Of a stretch of DNA of 43,565 nt, positions 41,970 to 43,565 are shown in pieces. The first letter of the stretch is position 1, and the number at the start of each line of letters is the position of its first letter. The notes beneath the pieces were generated by a model, which saw nothing but the letters and a program-made list of their open reading frames with translations, was not told the DNA's origin and ran no database searches. Source of the stretch: an uncultured Winogradskyella sp. (GTDB lineage Bacteria; Bacteroidota; Bacteroidia; Flavobacteriales; Flavobacteriaceae). The stretch covers positions 1 to 43,565 of the forward strand of contig NZ_CALGNH010000029.1 in the NCBI RefSeq assembly GCF_937958655.1, written 5' to 3'. The position numbers and the translations under genes were made by a program.

Positions 41970-43511
41970 ATGGACAACAAAATAAAAACACTTAACGATA
42001 AACTAGCCTTAGCCAAATTAGGAGGAGGACAAGCCCGAATAGATAAACAACACCAAAAGAAAAAGCTAACAGCGAGAGAACGTGTGATGTATCTTTTAGA
42101 TGAAGGGTCTTTTGAAGAAATTGGTGCTTTAGTAACGCACAGAACTAAAGATTTTGGGATGGCAGATCAACAATTCTATGGAGATGGTGTAGTTACTGGT
42201 TATGGTACTGTAAATGGAAGGCTCATCTATATCTTCGCACAAGACTTCACGGTTTTTGGTGGTTCACTCTCAGAAACACATGCTGAAAAAATCTGTAAAA
42301 TTATGGATATGGCGGTTAATGTTGGTGCACCTGTGATTGGTTTAAACGATTCTGGTGGAGCACGTATACAGGAAGGCGTGCGCTCTTTAGGTGGTTATGC
42401 CGACATCTTTTATAGAAATGTACAAGCTTCTGGTGTGATTCCTCAAATTTCAGCGATTATGGGCCCTTGTGCTGGTGGTGCTGTGTATTCTCCTGCTATG
42501 ACAGATTTTACATTAATGGTACAAGATACCAGTTACATGTTTGTAACCGGACCTAATGTCGTTAAAACAGTTACCAATGAAGAAGTCACCAGTGAAGAGC
42601 TTGGAGGTGCTAGTGTTCACTCCACAAAGTCAGGAGTTGCACACAAAACCTCATCTAATGATATAGAGTGCTTAGAAGATGTAAAACAACTATTAAGTTA
42701 TTTACCACAGAGCAATAAAGAAAAGGCATTAGACATTCCTTTTGAAATTAAAGAAGAAATTAGAGACGTTTTAGATACCATTGTACCTGAAAACCCTAAT
42801 AAACCGTACGATATGCATCAGGTGATTGAAGGGATTATAGATGAGGACTCATTTTATGAGATCCATAAGGACTTTGCTGAGAATATCATCGTTGGTTTTG
42901 CACGTTTAGGTGGGAAATCTGTTGGTATTGTTGCCAACCAACCTATGTTTTTAGCTGGTGTTTTAGACGTTGACAGTTCTACAAAAGCAGCTCGTTTTGT
43001 ACGTTTTTGTGATTGTTTTAATATTCCATTGCTAGTCTTAGAAGATGTTCCAGGATTTTTACCAGGAACTGACCAAGAATGGAATGCGATTATTACCAAT
43101 GGAGCAAAATTACTTTATGCCTTTAGTGAAGCGACTGTACCAAGAGTCACGGTGATTACACGTAAAGCCTATGGAGGTGCTTACGATGTTATGAACTCTA
43201 AACACATTGGAGCAGACATGAATTTTGCATGGCCAAATGCCGAAATTGCAGTAATGGGAGCCAAAGGAGCTGCAGAAATTATTTTTAAACGCGAAATTTC
43301 ATCAGCAGACGATAAAGAAGCGAAATGGAAGGAAAAAGAAGCTGAATACGCTGAACTTTTCGCTAATCCTTATAGTGCTGCGGAGCGTGGTTTTATTGAC
43401 GAAGTGATTTTACCTCATAATACGAGACGTAAACTCATAAAAGCATTTACTATGTTGGAGAATAAAGCGGTTGTAAAACCTAACCGTAAGCATGGTAATA
43501 TTCCTTTGTAA
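41970..43511 (+). CDS. Acyl-CoA carboxylase carboxyltransferase (beta) subunit, propionyl-CoA type
   Basis: A 513-residue carboxyltransferase that moves CO2 from biotin to an acyl-CoA. The N-domain has [58 protein letters not shown] and [16 protein letters not shown] (oxyanion glycines). The C-domain has [31 protein letters not shown] and [24 protein letters not shown]. This is the PccB/methylmalonyl-CoA carboxytransferase group, so propionyl-CoA is the likely substrate. The frame extends to 41934, but those 12 residues ([10 protein letters not shown]) are read through a short repeat; ATG 41970 ([10 protein letters not shown]) is preferred. Confidence 0.95.
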   Translation: MDNKIKTLNDKLALAKLGGGQARIDKQHQKKKLTARERVMYLLDEGSFEEIGALVTHRTKDFGMADQQFYGDGVVTGYGTVNGRLIYIFAQDFTVFGGSLSETHAEKICKIMDMAVNVGAPVIGLNDSGGARIQEGVRSLGGYADIFYRNVQASGVIPQISAIMGPCAGGAVYSPAMTDFTLMVQDTSYMFVTGPNVVKTVTNEEVTSEELGGASVHSTKSGVAHKTSSNDIECLEDVKQLLSYLPQSNKEKALDIPFEIKEEIRDVLDTIVPENPNKPYDMHQVIEGIIDEDSFYEIHKDFAENIIVGFARLGGKSVGIVANQPMFLAGVLDVDSSTKAARFVRFCDCFNIPLLVLEDVPGFLPGTDQEWNAIITNGAKLLYAFSEATVPRVTVITRKAYGGAYDVMNSKHIGADMNFAWPNAEIAVMGAKGAAEIIFKREISSADDKEAKWKEKEAEYAELFANPYSAAERGFIDEVILPHNTRRKLIKAFTMLENKAVVKPNRKHGNIPL

Positions 43512-43527
43512 TTGTACTAGATTGAAC

Positions 43528-43559
43528 AAAAAAACGATTTAAGTCATCGCTTAAACCGT
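43528..43559 (-). terminator. Probable terminator of a minus-strand gene beyond the right edge
   Basis: A 10-bp stem (ACGATTTAAG at 43534-43543 against CTTAAACCGT at 43550-43559, one G-U wobble when read on the minus strand) is followed on the minus strand by TTTTTTT (43534-43528). The T-run side shows it acts on leftward transcription, so a convergent gene should begin past the window end. Confidence 0.6.
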
Positions 43560-43565
43560 ATTCAT

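Noticed and set aside
1..43565. CRISPR arrays, tRNA/rRNA genes, IS elements, prophage or integrative element
   Set aside because: No regularly spaced repeats, no transposase or integrase motifs, and no cloverleaf-like or rRNA-conserved stretch found on reading both strands.

Overview
The window looks like chromosomal core DNA of a marine-type Flavobacteriaceae (phylum Bacteroidota); genus and species cannot be fixed from sequence alone. The evidence is low G+C by eye, type IX secretion (T9SS) C-terminal sorting domains of both types, a PorP/SprF-like protein, SusC-type domains, flavobacterial families (DUF4251, DUF4294, fused E1 alpha/beta), almost no Shine-Dalgarno sequences, and several Bacteroidota -7 promoter motifs (TAnnTTTG). 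I see no phage, plasmid, IS, integron, CRISPR, rRNA or tRNA. About 41 protein genes are supported; annotated starts were moved where homology or a promoter motif argues for it.

Layout. 1-3.1 kb: end of a large T9SS type B cargo protein, its PorP/SprF partner, a DUF4251 lipoprotein and a T9SS type A protein. 3.1-6.7 kb: an RsuA/RluE-type pseudouridine synthase with a missing conventional start, an unknown exported protein, a DEAD/DEAH helicase and a solo ExbD. 6.7-11.3 kb: a secreted trypsin-like protease with T9SS tail and the fused 2-oxoacid dehydrogenase E1, divergent from a 2OG-Fe(II) oxygenase. 11.3-15.4 kb: a co-directional run of oxygenase, SUI1, DUF1835, nucleoside phosphorylase and a signal-less substrate-binding-like protein. 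15.5-19.2 kb: a small membrane peptide, ung, a MutS2-like ATPase without an Smr domain, and a DCC thiol oxidoreductase ending in a clear hairpin terminator.

19.5-27.8 kb: a chimeric MuiA/DUF4139 protein carrying an inserted SusC-type carboxypeptidase-regulatory plus TonB-plug module; a tight four-gene minus-strand operon (glutathione-synthetase-like ATP-grasp, TerB-like, N-formylglutamate amidohydrolase-like, QEGLA/DUF1704 metallopeptidase); a dicarboxylate symporter; aroC. 28-32.4 kb: a calcineurin-type phosphoesterase that has lost most metal ligands, a YdiJ-like FAD/Fe-S dehydrogenase and a small outer-membrane barrel. 32.5-39.7 kb: gcvT, an RmlD-like reductase, pterin dehydratase, YebC, hemolysin III, DUF4294, M42 peptidase, NUDIX and PrsW. 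39.8-43.5 kb: a three-gene biotin-dependent acyl-CoA (probably propionyl-CoA) carboxylase whose two gaps each hold a different repeat element.

The strongest candidates for something under-described are the MuiA-SusC-plug chimera, the ATP-grasp/amidohydrolase/QEGLA operon as a possible peptide ligation and trimming system, and the metal-ligand-less LpxH-like protein. I cannot tell from sequence alone how often each has been noted before.
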